DNA of 64,000 nucleotides from Thiocapsa rosea (GCF_003634315.1 NZ_RBXL01000001.1:434001-498000); one strand, 5' to 3'. Numbered from the stretch's first letter, positions 27,742 to 36,760 are shown. Notes: generated by a model from the sequence alone, not told the origin. Made by a program: numbers and translations.

Positions 27742-28221
27742 ATGAGAACACGCATCGCGCTCGGATTGGCCCTCACCTTCATGATCGGCACGGCTGCCGC
27801 CGAGATCATCGGCAGCGTCGCGACCAAGTTCAAATGGATGGGGCCGAACGACAAGATCCTCATCGAGGTCTTCGAAGACGATGAGGTCCCGGGCGTAGCC
27901 TGCTATTTGAGCCGAGCCAAGACGGGCGGTGTCTCGGGTGCGGTCGGGGTGGCGGAAGACACCTCCGATGCGGCGATCCACTGCGCTCAGGTCGGTCACA
28001 TCACCCTGCCCGACGACATTCGCGACGGCAAGCAGGACGGCAGCGAGGTCTTCAAGAAGCGCACCTCGCTGCTGTTCAAGAGCCTCCAGGTCGTGCGCTT
28101 CTATGATGCCCCCCGACATACGCTGGTCTACTTGAGCTACAGCGATAGGGTCATCGAAGGCTCGCCCAAGAACAGCATTACCGCTGTACCGATTCTGCCC
28201 TGGGGCAGCCCAGCGCCATAA
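27742..28221 (+). CDS. creA: CreA family periplasmic protein
   Basis: This 159-residue exported protein has a signal peptide (residues 1-20) and the conserved CreA body: [19 protein letters not shown], then [20 protein letters not shown]. The size matches E. coli CreA. Function is unknown. Here it is not next to creBCD, so the name reflects family membership only. Confidence 0.92.
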   Translation: MRTRIALGLALTFMIGTAAAEIIGSVATKFKWMGPNDKILIEVFEDDEVPGVACYLSRAKTGGVSGAVGVAEDTSDAAIHCAQVGHITLPDDIRDGKQDGSEVFKKRTSLLFKSLQVVRFYDAPRHTLVYLSYSDRVIEGSPKNSITAVPILPWGSPAP

Positions 28222-28251
28222 GGCGATCTCCGGGCCGGTTCCCGCACGTCG

Positions 28252-28289
28252 GTTGTGCCGACGACAGGAAGCACATCTTGCGCAGACGG
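28252..28289 (+). repeat. GTTGTGCCGACGA...GCAC palindrome, copy 1
   Basis: A 38-base motif shared with 58704-58742 at most positions (ggttgtgc-gacga-aggaagcaca-ctt). It lies just upstream of the 2OG oxygenase ribosome-binding site. It forms a small GTGC/GCAC hairpin. Confidence 0.6.
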
Positions 28290-28311
28290 ACTGAAGGAGG
28301 AACACAGCTCG

Positions 28312-28914
28312 ATGAAACAGCCCATCGCAGATGCGCAAAGGGCCACGAAAAGGATCGCACTCGGCGGAAGCGACCCCGTTCCTGCAGTGCCGAGCCGAGT
28401 CGGCTGGTCGAACGCCGAGATCCATCGATGCGGCCTTGCCGATGCCGAGCGGATCAACACGGCCATCGTGACCGCCGTAGACGCGATGCGAGAGGATGAT
28501 TTCGAGCGTCGCACCCATTTTACCGGCGGTCGGTTCGAGAACCTTTACATCGAGCGCACCCGCATCCCAGCCATTCTGCCAGTCCTGGATCAGGCACTTG
28601 CCTGCGCCGGATTGATCCTCGGGCGCGCGCCCGGGACGCTGCGCTGCGGGTTTTGGCTGAATCTCACGGAGTCGGGGCAAGGCACCTCGAAGCACACTCA
28701 CGACGAGCACGACGAACTGCTCTCGGGCGTCTACTACGTCGCGACCCCGCCGGATTCGGGCGATTTGATCCTCTACGACGGGCCATCGACGATTCATATC
28801 GAGCCCTGTGCCGGAACCTTCCTCTTTTTCCCGCCGCACCTTCCCCATGCCGTCGAGACGAACCGCAGCGCGTTCCCGCGTCTGGCGATCGGCATCAATA
28901 TCGGCCCGCGCTGA
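28312..28914 (+). CDS. 2OG-Fe(II) oxygenase-like protein
   Basis: This 200-residue protein has a jelly-roll dioxygenase C-terminal half. The putative Fe ligands are the HxD in KHTHDEHDELLSGVYYV and the distal His in FFPPHLPHAVETN, followed by the co-substrate Arg in SAFPRLAIGINI. The family resembles putative 2OG-Fe(II) oxygenases of phage and bacterial origin (TIGR02466-like). I take the ATG after AAGGAGG; the open frame extends to 28255. The substrate is unknown. Confidence 0.8.
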   Translation: MKQPIADAQRATKRIALGGSDPVPAVPSRVGWSNAEIHRCGLADAERINTAIVTAVDAMREDDFERRTHFTGGRFENLYIERTRIPAILPVLDQALACAGLILGRAPGTLRCGFWLNLTESGQGTSKHTHDEHDELLSGVYYVATPPDSGDLILYDGPSTIHIEPCAGTFLFFPPHLPHAVETNRSAFPRLAIGINIGPR

Positions 28915-28965
28915 ACATCGACCGGCCCGCGCCGCCCTCGCCCGAGGGCGGAACCGGGGCCGACC

Positions 28966-29391
28966 TCACATGGCACCGCTCAACTGCTGGCGCTCCTTGA
29001 TCTCGCGCCGCTCCTGCGCCTCGACCGAAAGGGTCGCGACCGGACGTGCTTCCAGGCGCGCCAGACCGATCGGCTCGCCGGTCTCCTCGCAGTAGCCGTA
29101 GCTTCCGTCCTCGATCCGCACCAGCGCCTCGTCGATCTTGTGGACCAGCTTGCGACAACGGTCGCGGGTCCTCAGCTCAAGCGCCTGATCCGCCTCGCGG
29201 GTGGCGCGATCCACATCGTCGCCGACCTCTTGATGGGCGCTGTCACGCAGCCCGTCGAGCGTTCCCTGAGCCTCTTCCAGAAGCTCGGCCCGCCAGGCAA
29301 GCAGCTTGGCACGAAAATAGGCCAACTGACGCTCGTTCATGTACTCCTCTTCGGGACCGGGAGAATAGTCGGATCCTGGATCCTCAGCCAT
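28966..29391 (-). CDS. DksA-family regulator lacking the zinc-finger cysteines
   Basis: This 141-residue RNA-polymerase-binding protein has an N-terminal coiled-coil hairpin (NERQLAYFRAKLLAWRAELL with the tip Asp residues in GDDVDRATREAD) and the DksA C-terminal segment GYCEETGEPIGLARLEARPV. Canonical DksA has four Zn-binding Cys; only the first remains here, with the others replaced by Thr, Ser and a non-Cys residue. Zinc-independent DksA paralogues of this kind (P. aeruginosa DksA2 is the model) are made under zinc starvation through Zur. A Zur-like palindrome at 29421-29440 and the neighbouring znu genes fit that role. The ATG of MAEDPGSDY is used. Confidence 0.9.
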   Translation of the reverse strand: MAEDPGSDYSPGPEEEYMNERQLAYFRAKLLAWRAELLEEAQGTLDGLRDSAHQEVGDDVDRATREADQALELRTRDRCRKLVHKIDEALVRIEDGSYGYCEETGEPIGLARLEARPVATLSVEAQERREIKERQQLSGAM

Positions 29392-29420
29392 CGGACACCC
29401 CCTCACTTTGACGCAGATCG

Positions 29421-29440
29421 AATATGTAATAACATAACAC
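29421..29440 (-). promoter_or_regulatory. Candidate Zur box of the dksA-like gene
   Basis: The palindrome TATGTAATAACATA (6 of 7 positions match between half-sites), 30 bases upstream of the start codon, resembles the proteobacterial Zur consensus (ATGTTATAATATAACAT type). A related sequence is at 29863-29882. The call is by eye. Confidence 0.6.
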
Positions 29441-29703
29441 GACTTCAGTACCTTCTTGAGCAGGCGAACCCGAACGCGCTGTCGGCACCCGGACCACGCA
29501 ACGCCTCGGTCCCGATGCACCGCTGCGTTCGCGACCGGACCACCGCAAGTCTTGTCGGCATGCCGACCGAGGCATGCACCGCGAACCGTCCTTGCATCAG
29601 CCGTTCAGATCACCGGCAATCCAGGTGACGTCGGCGGAGCATCGCGTATTCGGGTAGCGTTCGGCAAGTCTATCGGAGACGAAAGGGTCCGACATCCACG
29701 GCC

Positions 29704-29830
29704 TTTAGCGGGGACGCGGTTTAAATCATATATTTTTTAATATCTTAAACCGCGCTTGCTCCAGTGGGCGTCGCGTCTGCCGGGGCCGATCCCATCCAAG
29801 AACATCGCAGACCGCGCCGGGCGCGGTTTA
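29704..29830 (+). repeat. Dispersed palindromic element, partial X plus full Y (D)
   Basis: Only the right end of the X module (TTAGCGGGGACGCGGTTTA) remains, followed by linker AAATCATATATTTTTTAA and a complete Y module ending GGGCGCGGTTTA. Confidence 0.85.
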
Positions 29831-29860
29831 ACCTTCGAGCACAACGAGTCTCTATCACTT

Positions 29861-31552
29861 ATGAAATGTTATAACGTTAGCTCACGGAACCCGTCGGCGG
29901 AGGAGGTTCCGGTCGCCCGCCGGTTCAAGCTGCATGCTCCGGCCCGGATCGCGTGCGCTGTCGCCTTGCTCACGCCGATGGCCGCGTTTCCTGCCACGGA
30001 TACCGAGATCGCAGAGCTTCGGGCGATGGTCGATCAGATGAAATCACAGTACGAGCGCCGGATTCAGGATCTCGAGTCCCGCCTCGCGAAGGCCGAGCGT
30101 GACGCAACCCGGGCCGCAACGCGCTCGGAGGCGGCAGCGGTGCGCGCGGAGCAGGCTGCGGCTGTCGCATCGACCGAGTCCAGACCGATGACAGCGCCGC
30201 TCGTCACGCCTCCCGCGAGCCCGGAGCCGGGCAAGACGGGCCTCGGCGCATTGACCTCGGGCACGGCGTTCAACCCGCAGATCTCGGTCTTCCTCGACGG
30301 CAACTATTACCACGACGGGATCGACGGCGAGGGTGCGACAGTGGTCGGAGAGGCATTCCAACCCTCGCGCGGAGCGCCGCACGACCACGGTCACGGCCAC
30401 GACCACGGCCACGACGAGGGACATGGCGGCCATGTGCACGGGCTCACCGAAAACGGTTTCAATTTCCGCGAGGCCGAGATCGCCTTCTCGGCAACCGTCG
30501 ACCCCTATTTCGATGCCTCGCTGTTCATCGCGATCGACGGGGACGGCACGGTGGAGCTGGAAGAGGGCTATTTTCAGACCCGCAGCCTCCCGGCCGGCCT
30601 GCGCGTGAAAGGCGGCAAGTTCCTCAGCGACTTCGGCTACATCAATCGGCAGCATCCCCATGAATGGGACTTCGTCGATCAGAACCTGCCCTACCTGAAT
30701 CTGCTCGGCCCGCACGGGCTCCAGGACACCGGACTTCAGCTCACCTGGCTCCCGAAGCTGCCCTTCTATACCCTGCTCGGTGTGGAGGGCTTGCAAGGCA
30801 ACCAGGAGATCTTCGGCGCGACCTTGGGCGACGACGACCGGGCGGCGCTGGAGCTCGGCGACACCAAGGACGGCCCGCGCCTCTGGACCGCCTTCGCCAA
30901 AGTCGCACCCGAGATCGGGATCAATCATGCGCTGCAGCTCGGGTTGTCCTACGCGAACAACAACCAGCATCAAGCCGTCCATGAGCACACCCATGTGCAC
31001 CATGGTCACCATGACGATGGGCACGACAACGGGCACGACGATGGTCATGACCACCATCACGAGATCGAGGTTCACCGCAACGGCCTCGCGGGCGATGCGC
31101 AGCTGTGGGGTGTCGATCTGGTCTACAAGTACGACGGCGGCGGCGCCTACGGACACAAAGACTTCAAGTTTCAGAGCGAGTACCTTCGCTCGATCAAGGA
31201 CATGAGGATCACCTCGAGCGCCCACCCTGAGGTGGTCGGCTCACGCCGCACCTTCACCACGGACGGCCTCTATGCCCAGGCGATCTACGGATTCGCCCCG
31301 AAATGGACGGCCGGCCTGCGCTACGACGTGCTCGGGATGACCAACGAGGTCAGCGGCGGCAAGAACGCGAGCTTCGGCTCGTCGGATCGTTGGACCTTCG
31401 ATGTCACCTGGAACCTCACGGAATTCTCGCGACTGCGCGCCCAGTATGCGCACAACGACATTCTGCAGGCGCCGGGCGAACGCGAGCGGTTCGATGCCTT
31501 CTATCTTCAGTTCCTGGTGAGTATGGGCTCGCACGGGGCCCACGCCTTCTGA
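29861..31552 (+). CDS. His-rich outer-membrane porin-like protein of the zinc locus
   Basis: This protein of about 563 residues has a hydrophobic export segment (residues 27-48, ending AAFPATD), a coiled-coil (EIAELRAMVDQMKSQYERRI) as in trimeric porins, then a beta-rich barrel of roughly 420 residues. Two long loops are saturated with His and Asp: one near residues 178-195 (HDHGHGHDHGHDEGHGGHVH) and one near 390-420. The alternating hydrophobic C-terminus fits an outer-membrane barrel. With the Zur-like site overlapping the start region and znuACB downstream, it probably captures or passes zinc at the outer membrane. The start is uncertain: the frame is open to 29756 but upstream codons come from the repeat element. 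Confidence 0.78.
   Translation: MKCYNVSSRNPSAEEVPVARRFKLHAPARIACAVALLTPMAAFPATDTEIAELRAMVDQMKSQYERRIQDLESRLAKAERDATRAATRSEAAAVRAEQAAAVASTESRPMTAPLVTPPASPEPGKTGLGALTSGTAFNPQISVFLDGNYYHDGIDGEGATVVGEAFQPSRGAPHDHGHGHDHGHDEGHGGHVHGLTENGFNFREAEIAFSATVDPYFDASLFIAIDGDGTVELEEGYFQTRSLPAGLRVKGGKFLSDFGYINRQHPHEWDFVDQNLPYLNLLGPHGLQDTGLQLTWLPKLPFYTLLGVEGLQGNQEIFGATLGDDDRAALELGDTKDGPRLWTAFAKVAPEIGINHALQLGLSYANNNQHQAVHEHTHVHHGHHDDGHDNGHDDGHDHHHEIEVHRNGLAGDAQLWGVDLVYKYDGGGAYGHKDFKFQSEYLRSIKDMRITSSAHPEVVGSRRTFTTDGLYAQAIYGFAPKWTAGLRYDVLGMTNEVSGGKNASFGSSDRWTFDVTWNLTEFSRLRAQYAHNDILQAPGERERFDAFYLQFLVSMGSHGAHAF
29863..29882 (+). promoter_or_regulatory. Candidate Zur box at the outer-membrane protein start
   Basis: GAAATGTTATAACGTTAGCT matches the left half and centre of the gammaproteobacterial Zur operator. 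It covers the codons after the proposed ATG. This may mean that the true start is further downstream (a GGAGGAGG sequence lies at about 29899). Confidence 0.6.
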
Positions 31553-31653
31553 AATCGCGCCCTTTTGAAATCGCGTCTCGTGGGGACACGCAACGGGTTC
31601 ACTCGGGATCGGGCTCCTCATCGATCCGCGATCCCGGAGCCGACGCGATTTCA
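31550..31653 (+). repeat. Dispersed palindromic element, X-like copy (L) with TGAAATCGCG ends
   Basis: A short TGAAATCGCGCC fragment is followed by a module with ends TGAAATCGCGTC and GACGCGATTTCA. Relative to other copies both ends carry matching C-to-T and G-to-A changes. The first three bases are the stop codon of the outer-membrane protein gene. Confidence 0.75.
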
Positions 31654-31670
31654 GGATGTATCGATGACCG

Positions 31671-31782
31671 ATGGGTAGAGCGTCAGCGAAACCCATCCAG
31701 CCCGCACCAAGCACAACAGACCGACATCCGGCAACGCGGCGGTTTGGAGGATGGGTTTCGCTTCGCTCTACCCATCCTACGT
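31671..31782. repeat. GATGGGTAGAGCG...CGAAACCCATCC repeat, inverted pair
   Basis: Two copies of a GGATGGGT...ACCCATCC motif face each other (31671-31700 and about 31750-31782). Related copies lie at 49659-49703 and 56886-56925. The rest of the gap up to znuA holds no recognised gene. Confidence 0.75.
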
Positions 31783-31907
31783 GTTTCGGTTGTTTTTGAA
31801 TCGTTCCAGAGACGTTTTTCGGCGTGTAGGGGCGAATTAAGTCGCCCTACAGCGCCTAGAGGCTGTGCCGAGCCGTGCGAGGCACGCGTTTGATACGGGG
31901 AGTCGTT

Positions 31908-32813
31908 ATGTTTAAAGGTTTTATTGTTTCGGTGATCGGTGCGCTTCTAGGGGGTCTGCTCGCCTTGGGGACAGCGCAGGCCGCCGAGCTGGATGTCGTG
32001 GCGACCAGCTCAAGTATGGGCGCGCTGGCGCGCACGGTCGGTGCCGGACGCGCGCAGGTCACGGTGTTGGCCTCGCCGGATCGCGATCTGCACGTGCTCC
32101 AAGCCAAACCGACCATGATTCGCGCGCTGCGCGATGCGGATCTGGTCGTCGCCGTCGGCGCGGAGCTCGAGGTCGGCTGGCTGCCGGTCGCCATCGCCAG
32201 CGCCGCCAATCCGCGGATCCTGCCGGGCCAGGCGGGCTATTTCGAGGCCGCGGCCCAGGTCGATCTGTTGGAAGTCGGCTCGCCGGCGGACCGCGCGCTC
32301 GGCGATGTCCATCCGGTCGGCAACCCGCATGTGAACATGGATCCGGTGCGGATGGCGATTGTCGCCTCCGCACTGGGCGAGCGCATGGCCCTGCTCGATC
32401 CGGATGGCGCCCAGACCTATCGGGCCAATGCGCGGTCCTTCGCCGCGGCGACGGAGCAACGCATGGACGCGTGGCAAACCCGGCTGGCGGACACGCCCGG
32501 CGTGGTCCTCTATCATCGGGATGCGCTCTATCTGCTCGATCGCTTCGGGGTACCTCTGCTGGGCACCATCGAGGAGATCCCGGGCGTACCGCCGACGGCC
32601 CAGCAGATCAAGGACCTGTCCGAACGTCTTCAGGGTCGATCGGGTGTGATCGTCTATGCCCCCTACACCTCGGCGCAGGCACCGGAGCGCCTGGCCAAGG
32701 GCCTGGGATGGGACACCCGCCGTCTCACGCTCGACCCGCCGATCGGCGCCGACGGGAGCGGTTATCTCGACCACATCGACCTCTGGGTGGACACCCTGTC
32801 CCAATCTCGGTGA
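31908..32813 (+). CDS. znuA: Zinc/manganese ABC transporter binding protein (ZnuA-like)
   Basis: This 301-residue periplasmic cluster A-I binding protein has a signal peptide (residues 1-25, AQAAELDV). The likely metal ligands are His in DRDLHVLQAKP, His in GNPHVNMDP, His in LYHRDAL and an acidic residue near the C-terminus (IGADGSGYLDH). It lacks the long His loop typical of E. coli ZnuA. I take the ATG preceded by GGGGAG; the frame is open to 31875. It is followed by overlapping ATPase and permease genes. Zinc is the likely substrate, from the neighbouring Zur-like sites and His-rich porin, though Mn cannot be excluded from the protein alone. Confidence 0.88.
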   Translation: MFKGFIVSVIGALLGGLLALGTAQAAELDVVATSSSMGALARTVGAGRAQVTVLASPDRDLHVLQAKPTMIRALRDADLVVAVGAELEVGWLPVAIASAANPRILPGQAGYFEAAAQVDLLEVGSPADRALGDVHPVGNPHVNMDPVRMAIVASALGERMALLDPDGAQTYRANARSFAAATEQRMDAWQTRLADTPGVVLYHRDALYLLDRFGVPLLGTIEEIPGVPPTAQQIKDLSERLQGRSGVIVYAPYTSAQAPERLAKGLGWDTRRLTLDPPIGADGSGYLDHIDLWVDTLSQSR

Positions 32814-33409
32814 GCGGCCCGCTGCTGCGCGTGGAGGGTCTCGTGGCCGGCTATGGTCGGCCCGTGGTCGGGCCTGTCTCGCTCGACGTCGCCCCGGGGG
32901 ATGTCGTGGGTCTATGGGGTCCGAACGGGTGCGGCAAATCCACGCTGCTCAACGCCATTGCCGACCGCGCCGACCTGCTGGCCGGACGCATCCTTCGGAT
33001 GCCCGGCCTGGTCATCGCCTATCAGGCGCAGCAGCCGGTCCGCTTGCCGAGCATGCCGGTGACCGGGCGCGAGCTGTTGCGCTGTGCCGACGCATCCCTG
33101 CATGACATGCCCTTGGCCATCGATGCGGTCTTGCGGCAGCGCATCGACCGCTTGAGCGGCGGTCAATATCAGCTCCTGTGCGTCTGGGCCGCCATCGCCG
33201 GTCGGGCCGATCTGATCCTGCTCGACGAGCCGACCAACAACCTAGACCCCACGCGGGAGGCCCTGCTGATCGAGATGCTGACCCCGAGCCGACTCGCCCG
33301 GCGCGACGCGAGCGGTGCACAGCCCCGACCGGACCGGGGCGTGCTCGTCGTCAGCCACGAGCGGCGCTTTCTCGAGGATGCCTGCTCGCGGATGATCGAG
33401 ATCCCATGA
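32810..33409 (+). CDS. znuC: Metal ABC transporter ATPase (ZnuC-like)
   Basis: This 199-residue ATPase has Walker A GPNGCGKST, Q-loop AYQAQQP, signature LSGGQ, Walker B LILLDEPT and H-loop VVSHERR, all intact. The GTG start overlaps the znuA stop (GTGA), and the stop overlaps the permease ATG (ATGA). It is shorter than E. coli ZnuC because it lacks the C-terminal regulatory extension. A small insert (RRDASGAQPRPDRG) lies between Walker B and the H-loop. Confidence 0.9.
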   Translation: MSGPLLRVEGLVAGYGRPVVGPVSLDVAPGDVVGLWGPNGCGKSTLLNAIADRADLLAGRILRMPGLVIAYQAQQPVRLPSMPVTGRELLRCADASLHDMPLAIDAVLRQRIDRLSGGQYQLLCVWAAIAGRADLILLDEPTNNLDPTREALLIEMLTPSRLARRDASGAQPRPDRGVLVVSHERRFLEDACSRMIEIP

Positions 33410-34236
33410 GCGCGCTCGATCTCTTTCTGGATCCCTTGTTTCGCCTGCCGCTGATCACCGGGATGACCATCGCGCTGGTCTTGCCCCTGATCGGGGCCTT
33501 GCTCCTGCTCCGCGATGAATGGCTGGCCGCACTCGGACTGGCGCACCTGGCCGCCGCGAGCGCACTGCTGGGACTTGCCGTCGGGCTGCCCGCGGTGCTC
33601 GGTGCACCGCTCGGCGCGCTGGCCGGTGGCGCGGTCAAATCATTGACCGCAGCGCGCGGGAATCTCGCCTACGGATTCATGATCCTGTTCGGGTGGTCGG
33701 CGCTCTTTCTGATCGCGGCCAACACCAGTCTCGGCGCGACACTCGGGCATGCGCTCGTCGACGGTCAGCTCTATTTTGCCGGGGCACTGGAGCTGACCGC
33801 CGCACTCGCGCTCGCCGGACTCGCCGCGGCCGCCCTGCCCCGACTCGTGCCCCGGCTGCTGCGCGCGCGTTTCTTTCCACACGACGAAACCGCCAACCGC
33901 CTGCCGGCACACCGCTGGCACCTGAGCTTCGACCTCTTGACCGCACTGGCGATGGCGATCGGCACCGCGACCGTCGGTTTGATGGGTGCCTTCGCGCTCG
34001 TCCTGGCGCCGGCCTGGATCGCCTTTCGCATTGCGCCGGGCTGGGCCTGGACGCTGGTGATCTGCAGCCTGATCGGCGGCGGCGGCTATCTATTGGCCTA
34101 CCTCGCGGCACTGGCGCTGGACCAGCCCTTCGGTCCGGTGCTGGTGGCGGTGCTGATCACGCTGGCCGCGACGGTCGAGGGAGGGCGAGGTTTGATCGGC
34201 CGAAGACGTCTCGTGCGCCCGCGGCAGGTGCGTTGA
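33406..34236 (+). CDS. znuB: Metal ABC transporter permease (ZnuB-like)
   Basis: This 276-residue membrane protein of the ABC-3 family has about eight hydrophobic segments, consistent with ZnuB/TroC permeases. It starts at an ATG overlapping the ATPase stop. The TGA stop codon is also the first three bases of a dispersed palindromic element, which here has TGA-type rather than TAA-type ends. Confidence 0.9.
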   Translation: MSALDLFLDPLFRLPLITGMTIALVLPLIGALLLLRDEWLAALGLAHLAAASALLGLAVGLPAVLGAPLGALAGGAVKSLTAARGNLAYGFMILFGWSALFLIAANTSLGATLGHALVDGQLYFAGALELTAALALAGLAAAALPRLVPRLLRARFFPHDETANRLPAHRWHLSFDLLTALAMAIGTATVGLMGAFALVLAPAWIAFRIAPGWAWTLVICSLIGGGGYLLAYLAALALDQPFGPVLVAVLITLAATVEGGRGLIGRRRLVRPRQVR

Positions 34237-34426
34237 ACCGCGTCCAGAGCGAGATGCTCACGTTCGAATGAGCTCGACGTTCGGTGCATCCATAAGCCTT
34301 AGCATGGGACGCGGTTCAACATGATCTGTTTTTTAATATTCTAAACCGCGCCGGCTCCAACGCTCGTCAAGTCTGCCGAGGCCGATCCCATCCAAAATCA
34401 CCGCAAACCGCGCTGGGCGCGGTTTA
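34234..34426 (+). repeat. Dispersed palindromic element, full copy (E), stop codons at both ends
   Basis: The X module has TGAACCGCG...CGCGGTTCA ends and the Y module TAAACCGCG...CGCGGTTTA ends. The left TGA is the znuB stop; the right TTA is the complement of the TAA stop of the convergent NUDIX gene. The element is exactly the whole intergenic region. Confidence 0.92.
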
Positions 34427-34990
34427 GCAGCCCGCGTCCTCGGAGAGCATTTCGAGGGCGCTCTTGATCATGCCGTGCGCACGATAGAGACCGACGAGCG
34501 TCTTGGCGTCGGTGATCTCGCCGTCGTTGCACCAATCGAGGGCCTGCGCCAAAGGCAGCCAATGGACCTCGATCAGCTCGTCCTGCTCATGAGCGAGCGG
34601 CTGGCGGGTCAGTCCGCGGGCCATCCAGAGGTGAATCACCTCGGTGAAGACCCCCGGCGAACTGTGCATCGGCCCGAGATCCGTCCAGTCCTCCGCGGTC
34701 AGGCCGGCTTCTTCGGCCAATTCGCGGGTCGCCGTGTCGCGCGGCGTCTCGCCAGGATCGATCTTTCCCGCCGGAAGCTCCCACAGCCAGCCGTCCGCGG
34801 CGTGCCGAAACTGACGCAGCAGACAGACGCGGTCCTGCTCGTCCAAGGCAACCGTTGCAGCCCCGCCGGGATGGCGGATGATCTCGAGCTTCACCTCGTG
34901 CCCGGAGGGCATGGCGACAGTCTCGAGGGCGACGTCGACCACCCGTCCTTGGAAGACAGGCTCGCGTTTCAGGATCCGTGCTTCGGTCAT
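34424..34990 (-). CDS. NUDIX hydrolase, ADP-ribose pyrophosphatase type
   Basis: This 188-residue protein hydrolyses a nucleoside diphosphate sugar, most likely ADP-ribose. The Nudix box is complete: GETPRDTATRELAEEAGL, around residues 85-102, preceded by ELPAGKIDP, typical of the NudF/ADPRase group. I start at the ATG of MTEARILKRE, which has GAGGAA upstream, rather than at 35014. The stop codon belongs to the end of the dispersed element that separates it from znuB. Confidence 0.92.
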   Translation of the reverse strand: MTEARILKREPVFQGRVVDVALETVAMPSGHEVKLEIIRHPGGAATVALDEQDRVCLLRQFRHAADGWLWELPAGKIDPGETPRDTATRELAEEAGLTAEDWTDLGPMHSSPGVFTEVIHLWMARGLTRQPLAHEQDELIEVHWLPLAQALDWCNDGEITDAKTLVGLYRAHGMIKSALEMLSEDAGC

Positions 34991-35061
34991 GGGAGATTCC
35001 TCGAATCTGGTCAATTTGGAAACGACCGCCGGCAGACCTTACACTAAACCGCGTCCGGATT

Positions 35062-35122
<61 letters not shown>

Positions 35123-35257
35123 ATTCCGGACGACAACGCGCATAGCTTTCGCGTACTTTCCTTGGTTCCGGTTCTGCCGGAAGATCCTTTCCCGGAAATC
35201 TCCTAACGCTCCGAGACCGATCCGACAAGGCGAATCGGCCAACCGCAGGGACCCCGC

Positions 35258-36760
35258 ATGTCGACTCAGAATCCGCTCATCCTCGCGTTCACCTTTGCCG
35301 TCTACTTCGCCGTGGTCTGGATGATCGGTTGGTATGCCTATCGGCGCACCCGGGATCTATCGGACTTCATCCTCGGCGGGCGGCGACTCGGCAGCGGGGT
35401 GGCCGCATTGAGCGCCAGCGCCTCGGACATGAGCGGCTGGCTGCTGCTCGGTCTGCCCGGATTCGCCTACGCCGCCGGCTTGGAGTCGATCTGGCTCGCC
35501 GGCGGACTCTTGCTCGGCACCTGGGCGAACTGGCGCCTGGTCGCCGCCCGTCTGCGCGTCTTCAGCATGTCCTACGGCAACGCGCTGACACTGCCCGAAT
35601 ATTTCGCCAACCGATTCGACGACCGGGCCGGATGGCTGCGCGGCATCGCCGCCGTGTTCATTTTGCTGTTCTTTCTGCTCTATACCAGTGCCGGCTTGGT
35701 GGCCGGGGGTAAGCTCTTTCAGTCGGTCTTCGGGTTGCCTTACGTCTGGGCCGTAGCGATCGGTGTCGTGTCCATCATGGTCTACACCGCGGTCGGCGGG
35801 TTTCTGGCCGTCTCCTGGACCGATGTCCTGCAAGGCATCCTGATGGCGGTGGCCCTGGTCGCCGTGCCCTTGGTGGCCGTGTCGCAGATCGGCGACACCA
35901 CATTGGCGCTCGAGGTGATCGAGGCCGCCAACCCGAACCTCCTGGATCCCTTCACCCGCGCCGACGGCAGCGCACTGGGCCTCATCGGCATCCTCTCGCT
36001 GGCCGCCTGGGGCCTGGGATATTTCGGTCAGCCGCACATCCTCGCGCGATTCCAGGCGATCGCCTCGCCGCGAAAGGTCCCGCTGGCCCGCTGGATTGCG
36101 GTCACCTGGGTCGCGGTTACGCTTGCGGGCGCCACCTTGACCGGTCTTGCGGGCATCCTGATCATCGAGCAGCCGCTCGCTCCCGAGGCGCGCGAGACCG
36201 TCTTCATCCTGCTCGTGGATCTGCTCTTTCATCCGTTGATCGCGGGTTTGCTCCTCGCCGCGATCCTGGCCGCGATCATGAGCACCGCCGACTCGCAGTT
36301 GTTGGTCTCCTCGTCCACCTTCACCGAGGACCTCTATCGCACCCTGCTGCGGCGCAAGGCCGGGGCGCGCGAGCTGGTCGCCGTCGGTCGGATCACGGTC
36401 GTCGTGATCTCGGTCGCCGCCTTTTGGCTGGCGCTCGACCCGGATGCCATGGTGCTCGATCTGGTCGCCTACGCCTGGGCCGGCTTCGGTGCGGCCTTCG
36501 GCCCGGCACTGGTCCTCTCGCTGTATTGGCCGCGCATGACGGGGCTCGGCGCGCTCGCCGGGATCCTGGTCGGCGGCTTGACCGTCTTGGGATGGCGGCA
36601 GCTCCAAGGCGGACTGTTCGACCTCTACGAGATCGTACCGGGCATCCTCTTCGCGACGCTCGCGATCGTCTTGGTCAGTCGCGCGGACAAGAGCAAACAG
36701 GAAAGGCTCGCCGCGCGCTTTACCAAGGTCGAGGCCGAGCTCAAAGCACCGCCGGCATGA
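35258..36760 (+). CDS. putP: Sodium/proline symporter PutP
   Basis: This 500-residue sodium:solute symporter has 13 expected membrane helices. PutP hallmarks are visible: DFILGGRRLGSGVAALSASA followed by SDMSGWLLLG near residues 37-68 (Na and proline site), GYFGQPHILARF in the middle, and AAIMSTADSQLLVSSS near residue 350. It imports proline, or a related osmolyte, with sodium. A small gene overlaps its stop codon. Confidence 0.93.
   Translation: MSTQNPLILAFTFAVYFAVVWMIGWYAYRRTRDLSDFILGGRRLGSGVAALSASASDMSGWLLLGLPGFAYAAGLESIWLAGGLLLGTWANWRLVAARLRVFSMSYGNALTLPEYFANRFDDRAGWLRGIAAVFILLFFLLYTSAGLVAGGKLFQSVFGLPYVWAVAIGVVSIMVYTAVGGFLAVSWTDVLQGILMAVALVAVPLVAVSQIGDTTLALEVIEAANPNLLDPFTRADGSALGLIGILSLAAWGLGYFGQPHILARFQAIASPRKVPLARWIAVTWVAVTLAGATLTGLAGILIIEQPLAPEARETVFILLVDLLFHPLIAGLLLAAILAAIMSTADSQLLVSSSTFTEDLYRTLLRRKAGARELVAVGRITVVVISVAAFWLALDPDAMVLDLVAYAWAGFGAAFGPALVLSLYWPRMTGLGALAGILVGGLTVLGWRQLQGGLFDLYEIVPGILFATLAIVLVSRADKSKQERLAARFTKVEAELKAPPA

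Larger units (their letters stand above)
29392..29860. other. Divergent gap between dksA-like and outer-membrane protein genes
   Basis: No gene was seen. It holds a Zur-like site for the leftward gene and a partial copy of the dispersed element (29704-29830). A second Zur-like site lies just past the gap. Confidence 0.55.
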
